Shown one piece after another: positions 7,877-16,578 of a stretch of 64,000 nucleotides of DNA; within the stretch, counting starts at the first letter, position 1, and the number at the start of each line of letters is the position of its first letter. The notes below the pieces were generated by a model, which was not told where the DNA came from, did not search any database, and was given only the letters and a program-made list of their open reading frames with translations. The stretch is taken from NCBI GenBank assembly GCA_946478525.1, contig CAMLCH010000009.1, positions 1-64,000 on the forward strand. The letters are read 5' to 3'. The position numbers and the translations under genes were made by a program. This stretch comes from Snodgrassella alvi_G. GTDB lineage: Bacteria > Pseudomonadota > Gammaproteobacteria > Burkholderiales > Neisseriaceae.

Positions 7877-9195
7877 ATAAAATAAATTATTTCTAAAACA
7901 GCATTTTGAAAAATGCAAAGATATTTACAACATTCAAAAACTTATCAAGGAGAGCATTTTATGTACCAACCCAAAACGTTTAATGGATATTATGTCTGAG
8001 CACACTATTTAGTTTATATAATATGTCCTTAATCATATCTTATTGAATATGGTAAATGAATAATATATATATCCAAAAATTACTGAGAATGAAACATTAA
8101 ATTGGATTAAGTTTTTAAATGGTGAAGCAGCTTTAGTTATAGATGAGATTTCTAAAATTTATTTGTTATATGATAGCAATATCACCACCATGCGAGAAAA
8201 TCTCTTTAATTGTTATCAATAATTTATGTACCAAATAAGGGAGATGGTTCGATCAGTTTACATAAATTCTGCAAAAAAATGGAGTGGCCAGATAATAGAT
8301 TGGCTCAATATAAAGATTAAAAAAATAGAAGATTGCTGAAAATTTATAATAAAATACCCTGATTACCAATCGTTTTATCCATAACAATTTGAGTAATATC
8401 TATAGAAATGGATGAAATATTTAGCAAGCTCAAGTAATACGATATAAAATAATTATTTAACCATATCTAATAGAATTGGTAAGCAGATTTTATTTAATTA
8501 CGTAAATACAATCCGGTTAATAAAACTTCCATTAATCTGCATAGCAGCCATATAATCAGGTGCGACATATCGCTACTGTTGAATGTTTTGTGTAATTAAT
8601 CATTTTAGGTGTTAATTAAATGTACCAATTTTTAGTTGATGCGTGGGCTGCATTAAGACTTAAGTTTTATCCTCTCAAGCATTATCGTTATTCATTAAGT
8701 ATTACAATACCGATTTTATTCACGCTTGGTTTAATCAATGCAGCCCCAACGTCTCCATCTTCGACCGGATATCTGGTCGGATTAATTAGCTATTTTATTG
8801 CTTTAACCGTTCTCCGCTGGCTAGTATTATGTCTGGTAATGAAAGTTTTTCTGAGCCCGGCGAACAGTTTTCTAACGGAATGGGGTGGTTATGCACTGGT
8901 CACTGAAGCATTAATAATGCCATTGTTTGCTGTATTTTATTGGCCTGAGATAATGGCTATACCAGGCTTTTTGTGGCTATCATGGATTATGTTGGTTCAA
9001 TTTATCGGTTTTATCCAAATAAGTAAACACAAACCTGGCAAAATTATTCTTGCTTATATTGTTTATTTTTTAGTTGCTGGTATAGCTGGGGTAATAATAT
9101 TAGGTATCTTTTATAGTATGAACTGGCTTAGTATTGAAGCTTTCTTGAGAGCGTTGTGTTTGAATATCCCAGATACTGTTATCAGCCTTCTTCTG
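7877..9195 (+). repeat. Tandem 1319-bp repeat, copy 1
   Basis: The unit starts at ATAAAATAAATTATTTC and recurs 1319 bases later. Bases 7877-8657 show no difference from 9196-9976 in a line-by-line comparison (781 bases). After that, inside the membrane-protein gene, the copies diverge to roughly 80% protein identity. The unit holds a dead ORF, a spacer and one intact gene. The junction with copy 2 supplies the stop codon of the gene in copy 1. Confidence 0.93.
7961..8339 (+). pseudogene. Dead ORF inside repeat copy 1
   Basis: A good ribosome binding site (AAGGAGAG) precedes an ATG that reads MYQPKTFNGYYV and stops after 12 codons. Open fragments in other frames follow, for example NETLNWIKFLNGEAALVIDE running on to a stop near 8222, then VYINSAKKWSGQIIDWL to a stop at 8337-8339. 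The product family is not recognised. The same sequence, including all stops, is present in the second repeat unit. Confidence 0.5.
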
Positions 9196-9204
9196 ATAAA
9201 ATAA
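8620..9204 (+). CDS. Yip1-like integral membrane protein, paralogue 1
   Basis: This 194-residue protein has about five hydrophobic segments (near residues 25-45, 50-75, 90-110, 115-135 and 150-172). The layout, and the FIQISKHKPGKIIL linker before the last helix, resemble small Yip1-domain-like inner-membrane proteins of Neisseriaceae. The role is unknown. The start MYQFLVDAWAALRLKFYP is shared exactly with the second paralogue at 9939-10523, while the interior has diverged. The last residues (SLLLIK) differ from paralogue 2 because the stop lies in the first bases of the next repeat unit. No Shine-Dalgarno sequence is obvious before the ATG. The gene is intact, so some function has probably been kept. 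Confidence 0.75.
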   Translation: MYQFLVDAWAALRLKFYPLKHYRYSLSITIPILFTLGLINAAPTSPSSTGYLVGLISYFIALTVLRWLVLCLVMKVFLSPANSFLTEWGGYALVTEALIMPLFAVFYWPEIMAIPGFLWLSWIMLVQFIGFIQISKHKPGKIILAYIVYFLVAGIAGVIILGIFYSMNWLSIEAFLRALCLNIPDTVISLLLIK

Positions 9205-10514
9205 ATTATTTCTAAAACAGCATTTTGAAAAATGCAAAGATATTTACAACATTCAAAAACTTATCAAGGAGAGCATTTTATGTACCAACCCAAAACGTTT
9301 AATGGATATTATGTCTGAGCACACTATTTAGTTTATATAATATGTCCTTAATCATATCTTATTGAATATGGTAAATGAATAATATATATATCCAAAAATT
9401 ACTGAGAATGAAACATTAAATTGGATTAAGTTTTTAAATGGTGAAGCAGCTTTAGTTATAGATGAGATTTCTAAAATTTATTTGTTATATGATAGCAATA
9501 TCACCACCATGCGAGAAAATCTCTTTAATTGTTATCAATAATTTATGTACCAAATAAGGGAGATGGTTCGATCAGTTTACATAAATTCTGCAAAAAAATG
9601 GAGTGGCCAGATAATAGATTGGCTCAATATAAAGATTAAAAAAATAGAAGATTGCTGAAAATTTATAATAAAATACCCTGATTACCAATCGTTTTATCCA
9701 TAACAATTTGAGTAATATCTATAGAAATGGATGAAATATTTAGCAAGCTCAAGTAATACGATATAAAATAATTATTTAACCATATCTAATAGAATTGGTA
9801 AGCAGATTTTATTTAATTACGTAAATACAATCCGGTTAATAAAACTTCCATTAATCTGCATAGCAGCCATATAATCAGGTGCGACATATCGCTACTGTTG
9901 AATGTTTTGTGTAATTAATCATTTTAGGTGTTAATTAAATGTACCAATTTTTAGTTGATGCGTGGGCTGCATTAAGGCTTAAGTTTTATCCAATCACGCA
10001 TTATCGTTATCCACTAAGTATTATAATAGCAATTTTATTCACGCTTGGTTTAATCAATGCAGCCTCAACCCCTCCACTTTTTATCGGTTCTCAGGTCGGA
10101 TTAATTAGCTTTTTTATTACTTTAACCATTCTCCGCTGGCTAGTATTATGTCTGGTAATGAAAGTTTTTCTGAGCCCGGCAAACAGCTCTCCAATGCAAT
10201 GGTGTGGTTATGTGCTGGTCACTGAAGCATTAATGATGCCATTACTTGCTTTAATTTATTGGCCTGAAATAATGGTTATGCCAAGCTTTTTGTGGCTATC
10301 ATGGATTATGTTGGTTCAGTTTGTCGGTTTTATCCAAATAAGTAAACACAAGCCTGGCAAAATTATTCTTGCTTATATTGTTTATTTTTTAGTTGCTGCC
10401 ATAGCCGGAGCGATATTATTAAGTATCTTTTTTAGTATGAACTGGCTTGATATGGAAGCTTCCTTGAAAGCGATGCGCCAGTATTTGAATATTCCAGATA
10501 CTGTTATCAGCCCT
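9196..10514 (+). repeat. Tandem 1319-bp repeat, copy 2
   Basis: The second unit abuts copy 1 directly. Its right edge lies at the stop region of the second membrane-protein gene, where the paralogues last align (GTTATCAGCC...CTG). Confidence 0.9.
9280..9658 (+). pseudogene. Dead ORF inside repeat copy 2
   Basis: This is the same sequence as 7961-8339, with the same ribosome binding site, the same 12-codon opening frame and the same stops. Decay therefore happened before the duplication, or the two copies were homogenised afterwards. Confidence 0.5.
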
Positions 10515-10523
10515 CTGTTGTAA
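9939..10523 (+). CDS. Yip1-like integral membrane protein, paralogue 2
   Basis: This 194-residue paralogue of the gene at 8620-9204 has the same predicted membrane topology and an identical first 18 residues. Substitutions are spread through the rest (for instance SPSSTGY against PPLFIGS near residue 48), about one residue in five. The C-terminus is NIPDTVISPLL. It lies about 135 bases before gap on the same strand, but no shared transcript can be argued from the sequence. The function is unknown. Intact reading frames in both copies, in a region where other genes have decayed, suggest selection for the protein. Confidence 0.75.
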   Translation: MYQFLVDAWAALRLKFYPITHYRYPLSIIIAILFTLGLINAASTPPLFIGSQVGLISFFITLTILRWLVLCLVMKVFLSPANSSPMQWCGYVLVTEALMMPLLALIYWPEIMVMPSFLWLSWIMLVQFVGFIQISKHKPGKIILAYIVYFLVAAIAGAILLSIFFSMNWLDMEASLKAMRQYLNIPDTVISPLL

Positions 10524-10658
10524 TCAGGATGTGGAAAAAAGTCATATAGGTTATAATGTTTAACGGTATTGAATATTTAAATATACCTTACTATAAACCA
10601 GCCATCAGTTTGCCAGAATGTATTTCCCCGGCTCTGTCTGACATAAAAAGGAATAATC

Positions 10659-11687
10659 ATGACGTTAAAAGTTGCCATTAACGGTTACGGCCGCATTGGT
10701 CGCCAAGTGTTACGAGCAATTTACGACTATAACCTGCGTGATCAGTTTGAAATCGTAGCAGTAAATGCCAGCGGTTCGTTAGAAACCAGCGCTCATTTGA
10801 CCAAATTTGATACTGTTCATGGTCGTTTTGCAGCTGAAGTGAGCTTTGATGACAATGGATTGGTGGTTAATAATGACCACATCCGCTTTTTTTCTACTCG
10901 CAATCCGGCTGAATTGCCTTGGGGAGAGCTTGGGGTAGATTTAGTACTGGAATGTACCGGCGCATTCAACAGTAAAGAAAAAGCCAGTGTGCATATAAAC
11001 AATGGTGCTAAAAAGGTATTAATTTCAGCTCCCGGTGGCACGGATGTTGATGCTACAGTGGTTTACGGGGTAAACCATCATATTCTGACCCCAGACATGA
11101 CCGTTATTTCTAATGGATCCTGCACTACCAACTGTCTGGCTCCCGTTGCCAAAGCTGTTAATGATGGTGTAGGCATTGTTAAAGGTCTGATGACTACAAT
11201 TCATGCTTTTACTAATGATCAGGTACTTACTGATGTGCGCCATAAAGATTTACGCCGTGCCCGCAGTGCTGTTGAAAATATTATTCCAACCAAAACTGGC
11301 GCCGCTAAAGCACTCGGACTAGTAATACCGGAGTTGCAAGGTAAATTTGATGGTTTTGCAGTTCGGGTTCCAACCATCAATGTCTCTTTAGTGGATTTAA
11401 CTTTTGAAGCAGCACGTGACACCACTGTGGATGAAGTTAATGCACTGGTTAAAGCCGCTAGTGAAGGCAGTATGCGTCATATTCTTGGTTACAATACACT
11501 TCCGCTGGTTTCTACCGATTTTAATCATACTCCTCAGGCATCCATTTTTGACAGTACTTTAACCAAAGTTACCAATGGCAATATGGTTAAAATATTGGCT
11601 TGGTATGATAATGAATGGGGCTTTAGCTGCCAGATGTTGAACACTGCTCGAGCAATGTTTGGTATTGAAGTTACACCTTTAGTCTAA
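10659..11687 (+). CDS. gap: Glyceraldehyde-3-phosphate dehydrogenase
   Basis: The enzyme phosphorylates and oxidises glyceraldehyde-3-phosphate to 1,3-bisphosphoglycerate, a cytoplasmic step of central carbon metabolism. The 342-residue protein has the Rossmann start INGYGRIGRQVLRA, the active-site SNGSCTTNCLAP with Cys155, a downstream TTIHAFTNDQ containing the partner His, and the C-terminal WYDNEWGFSCQM. After the second strand the sequence is VNASGSLET rather than the usual ND that selects NAD, so use of NADP(H) or of both cofactors is possible; I recall the same residues in Neisseria GapA-1. AAAAGGA lies upstream of the ATG. A terminator hairpin carrying an uptake sequence follows. Confidence 0.96.
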   Translation: MTLKVAINGYGRIGRQVLRAIYDYNLRDQFEIVAVNASGSLETSAHLTKFDTVHGRFAAEVSFDDNGLVVNNDHIRFFSTRNPAELPWGELGVDLVLECTGAFNSKEKASVHINNGAKKVLISAPGGTDVDATVVYGVNHHILTPDMTVISNGSCTTNCLAPVAKAVNDGVGIVKGLMTTIHAFTNDQVLTDVRHKDLRRARSAVENIIPTKTGAAKALGLVIPELQGKFDGFAVRVPTINVSLVDLTFEAARDTTVDEVNALVKAASEGSMRHILGYNTLPLVSTDFNHTPQASIFDSTLTKVTNGNMVKILAWYDNEWGFSCQMLNTARAMFGIEVTPLV

Positions 11688-11704
11688 ATTTGCAGTTATT
11701 TTGG

Positions 11705-11743
11705 CAGGCTGTCTGAATGCAATTTTATGGTTCAGGCAGCCTG
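11705..11743 (+). terminator. gap terminator built from uptake-like repeats
   Basis: CAGGCTGTCTGAA pairs over 13 bp (one G-U) with TTCAGGCAGCCTG across a 13-base loop, 17 bases after the gap stop. Inverted DNA-uptake sequences used as terminators are characteristic of Neisseriaceae. Confidence 0.8.
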
Positions 11744-11745
11744 AA
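11734..11745 (+). other. DNA uptake sequence AGGCAGCCTGAA
   Basis: This is an exact match to the 12-mer described for Kingella-type uptake sequences (AG-kingDUS). The facing arm, GGCAGGCTGTCTGAA, is a diverged partner. Such sequences help cells take up related DNA through the type IV pilus machinery, part of which is encoded at 16.5-20.4 kb. Confidence 0.75.
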
Positions 11746-11877
11746 ATTATTGTTATTATAAAAATTATCTAACCTGATACTATTGAAAACAAGTGGTATT
11801 ATTTAACCTCAGCTAGCTGCTTTTATTCGCAATCTATCTACGAAGTGTTTTACTTCTACATTATTTAAATCAAAACC

Positions 11878-13632
11878 ATGCTTTACTATCATGTCCATCC
11901 CTACTCTCTGACCAAACATCTGTGGCAGATCAGTCTGCATTTTACTCAGGTAGACAATAAAGATTTTAGTTTAAGTTTGCCAAACTGGTTACCGGGCAGT
12001 TATATGATTCGCGATTTTGCCCGTCATATCGTTTCACTATCCGCATGCTGCAATGGTAGACCAGCCTCAATTGTGCAAACGAATAAAAATACTTGGGTTT
12101 GTGCTGGACAAGCCGGGGATTGGCAAATAGATTATCAAGTGTATGCTTTTGATGCATCAGTGAGGGGTTCATTTCTGAGCACAGAACGTGCTTTCTTTGA
12201 TGGTGCCTGTCTATTTTTACGCCACAATCAGCGTTCGCAGGAAACCTGTCAGTTACAAATAAGTGATTTACCATCATACTGGGATATTGCCACCACGATG
12301 CCATTGACTGAACAGGCACAGGTTTATCAGGCTACAGATTATCGTGCCCTGATTGACCATCCAGTCGAAATGGGAAAATTATTACGACTACCCTTCACAG
12401 CCGATGGCATTGAGCATGAAATTATCATTAGCGGTCAATTTGCGGAATTTGATCAGCAGCGGCTAGTCGATGATGTGCAGAAAATTTGTACCACACAGAT
12501 AGCCATGTTTGCTGCACCGGCTCCATTTACGCACTATCAATTTTTATTGTATGTTGGCAAAGGTATTTACGGTGGTCTGGAACACCGATCATCAACGGCA
12601 TTGCAGGCTGATCGTCATGATTTACCACAAGCAGATGCTGGTAATGATGATGCTTATATTACTTTGCTGGGTTTGTTCAGTCATGAATATTTCCACGCCT
12701 GGAATGTTAAATCTATTATTCCAGCCGTTTTTGCTGATAGTGATCTTAGTACCGAAGCTTATACCCGTTTGTTGTGGGCATTTGAAGGTATTACATCATA
12801 CTATGATGATTTATTTTTAGTACGTAGTGGTGTAATTACGCCTGCTCAGTATCTGCAATTATTGGCTAAAACCATTACACGGGTACAACAAGGCAGTGGC
12901 CGACAGATACAAAGTTTGGCTGACTCAAGTTTTACTGCCTGGACTAAATATTATAAACAAAACGAAAATAGTCCTAATGCAATTGTCAGCTATTATCAGA
13001 AAGGTGCACTGGCAGCCTTATGCCTGGATCATTATATTCGTATGCACACACAACAGCGACAATGTCTGGATGATGTGATGCGTGCTCTGTTTCAGGATTG
13101 GTGTCAACGAGGCTGCGGCCTAGCTGAAGATGAATGGTTAAATATAGCGGAAAAGGTCACTGGACTGGATTTACAGCAGGTTTATCAACAATACATTAAT
13201 ACCACCAATGATCTGCCACTGACAGAAGTTCTGGCTGAGGCCGGTGTACAACTTCAGTGGCAACCCCTACCCAGACAACATGGTGGTGCTTATGTTGAAC
13301 AGCAACCACCAAAGATAAGTGCTGCAGCAGATCTTGGCGGACGTTTTCAAGCTAGCACGCTGGGTATTGTTATGCAGCAAATTTTTAGTGATGGCTCTGC
13401 TGAAAATGCCGGTTTGTGTGCTGGCGACCAACTTATCGCGTTGAACAACGAAATCATTGCTGACTTCACTACTCAATGGTCTCGCTTTCATCCTGATGAT
13501 CACTTGAGCGTGCATTTTATCCGTAATGGTTTATTGCAACAGACTGACATGGTCATTCAGGCTGCCAGAGCGGATACCGCACTATTAAGTATTCGAAACC
13601 TGCAACAAGTTAACAATTGGCTATTGGGTTAA
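11878..13632 (+). CDS. M61-family peptidase with PDZ domain
   Basis: This is a 584-residue metallopeptidase of the glycyl-aminopeptidase (M61) family. The zinc site is HEYFHAWN (His269, His273), and the third ligand is probably Glu303 in WAFEGITSYYDD. The N-terminal half forms the family's beta-rich domain, beginning at YHVHPYSLTKHLW with LPNWLPGSYMIRDFARH near residue 40. A PDZ domain lies near residues 485-565 (SAENAGLCAGDQLIALNN). No signal peptide is visible, so it is probably cytoplasmic, and the physiological substrate is unknown. The ATG used has no clear ribosome binding site. It stands alone between gap and the RpfE-like gene. Confidence 0.9.
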   Translation: MLYYHVHPYSLTKHLWQISLHFTQVDNKDFSLSLPNWLPGSYMIRDFARHIVSLSACCNGRPASIVQTNKNTWVCAGQAGDWQIDYQVYAFDASVRGSFLSTERAFFDGACLFLRHNQRSQETCQLQISDLPSYWDIATTMPLTEQAQVYQATDYRALIDHPVEMGKLLRLPFTADGIEHEIIISGQFAEFDQQRLVDDVQKICTTQIAMFAAPAPFTHYQFLLYVGKGIYGGLEHRSSTALQADRHDLPQADAGNDDAYITLLGLFSHEYFHAWNVKSIIPAVFADSDLSTEAYTRLLWAFEGITSYYDDLFLVRSGVITPAQYLQLLAKTITRVQQGSGRQIQSLADSSFTAWTKYYKQNENSPNAIVSYYQKGALAALCLDHYIRMHTQQRQCLDDVMRALFQDWCQRGCGLAEDEWLNIAEKVTGLDLQQVYQQYINTTNDLPLTEVLAEAGVQLQWQPLPRQHGGAYVEQQPPKISAAADLGGRFQASTLGIVMQQIFSDGSAENAGLCAGDQLIALNNEIIADFTTQWSRFHPDDHLSVHFIRNGLLQQTDMVIQAARADTALLSIRNLQQVNNWLLG

Positions 13633-13690
13633 TATTCCCTTCTGCTCATATCGGTTTTTTCATTAGTTTTGTCAGTAAAGTTAGGAATTC

Positions 13691-14668
13691 ATGCCGGCAA
13701 ATTTATATCTGACTTTGGTTCTGCCCGGGTTATTATGGCCTCATCATGACACTACCCTGCCGGACATAAATTTGCCGGCACTTAATAAGCTGCGCCAGTG
13801 GGGTAGATTCCGGCCACAGACTAGTAGCAGAGAGGATTTTTACCGCCAATATCTTTGGCAAAATTCATGGTTAGAACAGGCCAAAAATCAACTTAGAATT
13901 GATGAGCAGTGTCATTGTTTGATCGCGATACCAACCCACCAGCATGCTGGTTTACATCAGATACAATGTCTTAGTGGCGATATTTTAGCTTTAACACCGG
14001 TTGAAGCAGAAAATTTTTGTCAGGTATTAAATCATTGGTTTGCTGAGGAGGGCTGGGAATTACGGGTATGCCGACCCGATTTATGGATCATGATTACGCC
14101 CAAAGAACTGAAATTTAGTTCTCTTTCTTTGTTGGATCTAAATGGCTATCTGAATGGCATAACTAAACCAATTGGCCGTGATGCGCAACAGATACTGAAA
14201 TTTCAGACAGAGCTTCAGATGCTGCTTCATGAACATCCCCTTAATCAGCAACGAGCACAACAAGGAGAATTGCCTATTAATGCTCTTTGGCTACAAACAG
14301 ATAGTATAGGTTCTGCTGATACAGGCTTACCACTGTATACCAATTGCTCATGGGCTTTAGCGGCACAACCACTTCCTGCAAATTATGAAACTTTTGTAGC
14401 ACAAATACATGACGATACACATATCATACTGTTCCAAGATGAGTTTTTATCTCCTTGTATACAGAATGATTTTTCGGCTTATGAACTCATGCTAAGGCAA
14501 TGGGAACAGCAATGGGGACAACCTTTATTATCGGCATTACGATCCGGAGAAGTTCGTCAACTGGATATTGTCACTGATGGCATTAGAGGTGGATTGCTAC
14601 GCATACGTAAACCGCGGATTGCTCCTTTCTGGCGCAAAATACTTCCCTTTAACGGATCAATGCTATGA
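13691..14668 (+). CDS. RpfE-like hypothetical protein upstream of recJ
   Basis: This 325-residue protein lies directly before recJ, overlapping its ATG by four bases. Features are an N-terminal LTLVLPGLLWP, a central FCQVLNHWFAEEGWELRVCRPDLW, LNGYLNGITKPIGRDAQ, a stretch rich in NQQRAQQGELPINALWL, and a charged end. This resembles the poorly characterised RpfE / phosphoglycerate-mutase-related family often encoded beside recJ in beta- and gammaproteobacteria. The activity is unknown and no catalytic motif is evident to me. AGGAATTC upstream of the ATG serves as ribosome binding site. The tight coupling suggests co-expression with recJ, but this does not prove a DNA-repair role. Confidence 0.7.
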   Translation: MPANLYLTLVLPGLLWPHHDTTLPDINLPALNKLRQWGRFRPQTSSREDFYRQYLWQNSWLEQAKNQLRIDEQCHCLIAIPTHQHAGLHQIQCLSGDILALTPVEAENFCQVLNHWFAEEGWELRVCRPDLWIMITPKELKFSSLSLLDLNGYLNGITKPIGRDAQQILKFQTELQMLLHEHPLNQQRAQQGELPINALWLQTDSIGSADTGLPLYTNCSWALAAQPLPANYETFVAQIHDDTHIILFQDEFLSPCIQNDFSAYELMLRQWEQQWGQPLLSALRSGEVRQLDIVTDGIRGGLLRIRKPRIAPFWRKILPFNGSML

Positions 14669-16377
14669 AACCAGCCCGTATTCTGACTCGTCCAGTGGAT
14701 GAAAACGCCAATCGAACTTTGCTGGCACAAGGCGTCGATCCACTTTTAGCCAGATTGTATGCTACGCGTTTTGTGCAACATAAACAGGAGACGGAACACA
14801 ATCTGAGCGCATTATTGCCTTTTCACGATCTGAAAAATATTCAGGCGGCCAGTGAACGGCTGGCACAGGCAATTCGTAACCAGGAAAAAATCCTGATTGT
14901 CGCCGATTATGATGCCGATGGCGCTACTGCCTGTGCAGTTGGCATTCGTGGCTTGCAAGCCATGGGAGCCAGTATTGAATTTCTAGTTCCAAATCGTTTT
15001 GAACATGGTTACGGATTGACGCCAGAAATTGCTGAAATGACTGCGAATGCCGGTACAAAATTACTGCTAACAGTGGATAATGGTATTGCCAGCTTAGCCG
15101 GGGTGGAACACGCACAACAGCTTGGTATGGATGTACTTATTACGGATCATCACCTACCCGGTGAAAAATTACCTGATTGCATTATTGTTAATCCAAACCA
15201 ACCCGGCGATACTTTTGCCAGCAAATCTTTGGCCGGGGTCGGCGTAATGTTTTATGTATTGATGGCACTGCGTCAGCATTTACGCCAAACTGCTTGGTTC
15301 AATAGTCAGCGACCTGAACCCAATCTGGCACAATGGCTGGATCTGGTGGCTTTAGGTACTATTGCCGATGTGGTACCTCTTGATCACAATAATCGTATTT
15401 TAGTGACTCAGGGACTTAGACGCATTCGCGCTGGAAAAATGCAGGCTGGTATCAGTGCATTATTTACGATCGCCAAACGCAAACCAGAACAGGCACAAAC
15501 CATGGATCTGGGATTTTGCATTGCTCCTCGTCTGAACGCTGCCGGTCGACTAGATGACATGAGTTTGGGCATTGCTTGTTTGCTCTGTGATGATAATGAG
15601 CAAGCCAGAGATCTGGCAGAACAACTGGATGAGCTGAATCATGAACGCCGCCAGATTCAACGGGATATGCAAAATGAAGCTGCTATGCAACTGACAGACA
15701 TCAACCCTGCTAATCACCATAGTATTGTTGTCTATCATGATAACTGGCATCAGGGTGTAGTTGGTATTGTTGCCGGCAGATTACGGGAAAAATACCACCG
15801 TCCCAGTATAGTGTTTGCACCAGCCGAAGATAATACCCTGCGCGGTTCAGGTCGTTCTATTCCTGGTCTACATCTACGCGATGCACTAGATTTGGTTAGC
15901 AAACAGCATCCCGAGCTAATTCAGAAATTTGGTGGTCATGCTATGGCTGCCGGATTAAGTTTACTGGCAACTAATTTATCAGCTTTCCAACAGGCATTTG
16001 AAAAGGTATGCAGACAACTCATTAGCAGTGAAGATCTACATCATATTTTTCAGACAGATGGAATACTCGACAGTCAGTATTTGAATTTAACGACTGCACA
16101 GTTACTAAACACATTGGTATGGGGACAAAATTTTCCGGAACCAAGTTTCTGTAACGAATTTATTGTTGTCAATCAGCAACCTGTTGGTACTGGTCATACC
16201 AAAGCATTATTACGTTATGATAATCAAGAGTGCGAGGCTATGTTTTTCCGCTGCACGACCACTCTACCTGAGCATATTCGCGCGGTATATCGGCTAATAG
16301 CTAATGAATGGCGTCAAAGATGGGAATTGCAATTACATATTGATTATTGGGAAATATGCACTTATACCAATATATAG
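14665..16377 (+). CDS. recJ: Single-stranded-DNA-specific exonuclease RecJ
   Basis: RecJ degrades single-stranded DNA 5' to 3' in recombination (RecF pathway), mismatch repair and base-excision repair. The 570-residue protein carries the DHH-family metal motifs: VADYDADGATA (about 86-96), LTVDNGIAS, DHH at 161-163 in ITDHHLPG, LVALGTIADVVPL, and LNAAGRLDDM around residue 290. The C-terminal DHHA1 region is marked by GSGRSIPGLHLRDAL and KFGGHAMAAG. The length fits the family. It overlaps the RpfE-like gene by ATGA. The strand then leads into the pilus genes after a 200-base gap. Confidence 0.97.
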   Translation: MKPARILTRPVDENANRTLLAQGVDPLLARLYATRFVQHKQETEHNLSALLPFHDLKNIQAASERLAQAIRNQEKILIVADYDADGATACAVGIRGLQAMGASIEFLVPNRFEHGYGLTPEIAEMTANAGTKLLLTVDNGIASLAGVEHAQQLGMDVLITDHHLPGEKLPDCIIVNPNQPGDTFASKSLAGVGVMFYVLMALRQHLRQTAWFNSQRPEPNLAQWLDLVALGTIADVVPLDHNNRILVTQGLRRIRAGKMQAGISALFTIAKRKPEQAQTMDLGFCIAPRLNAAGRLDDMSLGIACLLCDDNEQARDLAEQLDELNHERRQIQRDMQNEAAMQLTDINPANHHSIVVYHDNWHQGVVGIVAGRLREKYHRPSIVFAPAEDNTLRGSGRSIPGLHLRDALDLVSKQHPELIQKFGGHAMAAGLSLLATNLSAFQQAFEKVCRQLISSEDLHHIFQTDGILDSQYLNLTTAQLLNTLVWGQNFPEPSFCNEFIVVNQQPVGTGHTKALLRYDNQECEAMFFRCTTTLPEHIRAVYRLIANEWRQRWELQLHIDYWEICTYTNI

Positions 16378-16578
16378 GCTGTATAAATACAAAAATTAAC
16401 TTATAATTAGCTAAGGTGCACCTAAATATGCTACAAATGAAATGCAATATTTTAATAAGTATATTTTTAGCATAGTGTAAACAATAAGCTGAACTGGGCC
16501 TTTAACGCAATTACATTTAATTTAAATTTTTAGTTGCAAATATTAGTTCACAAGACATTAACATGGAATTTAGTTTGT

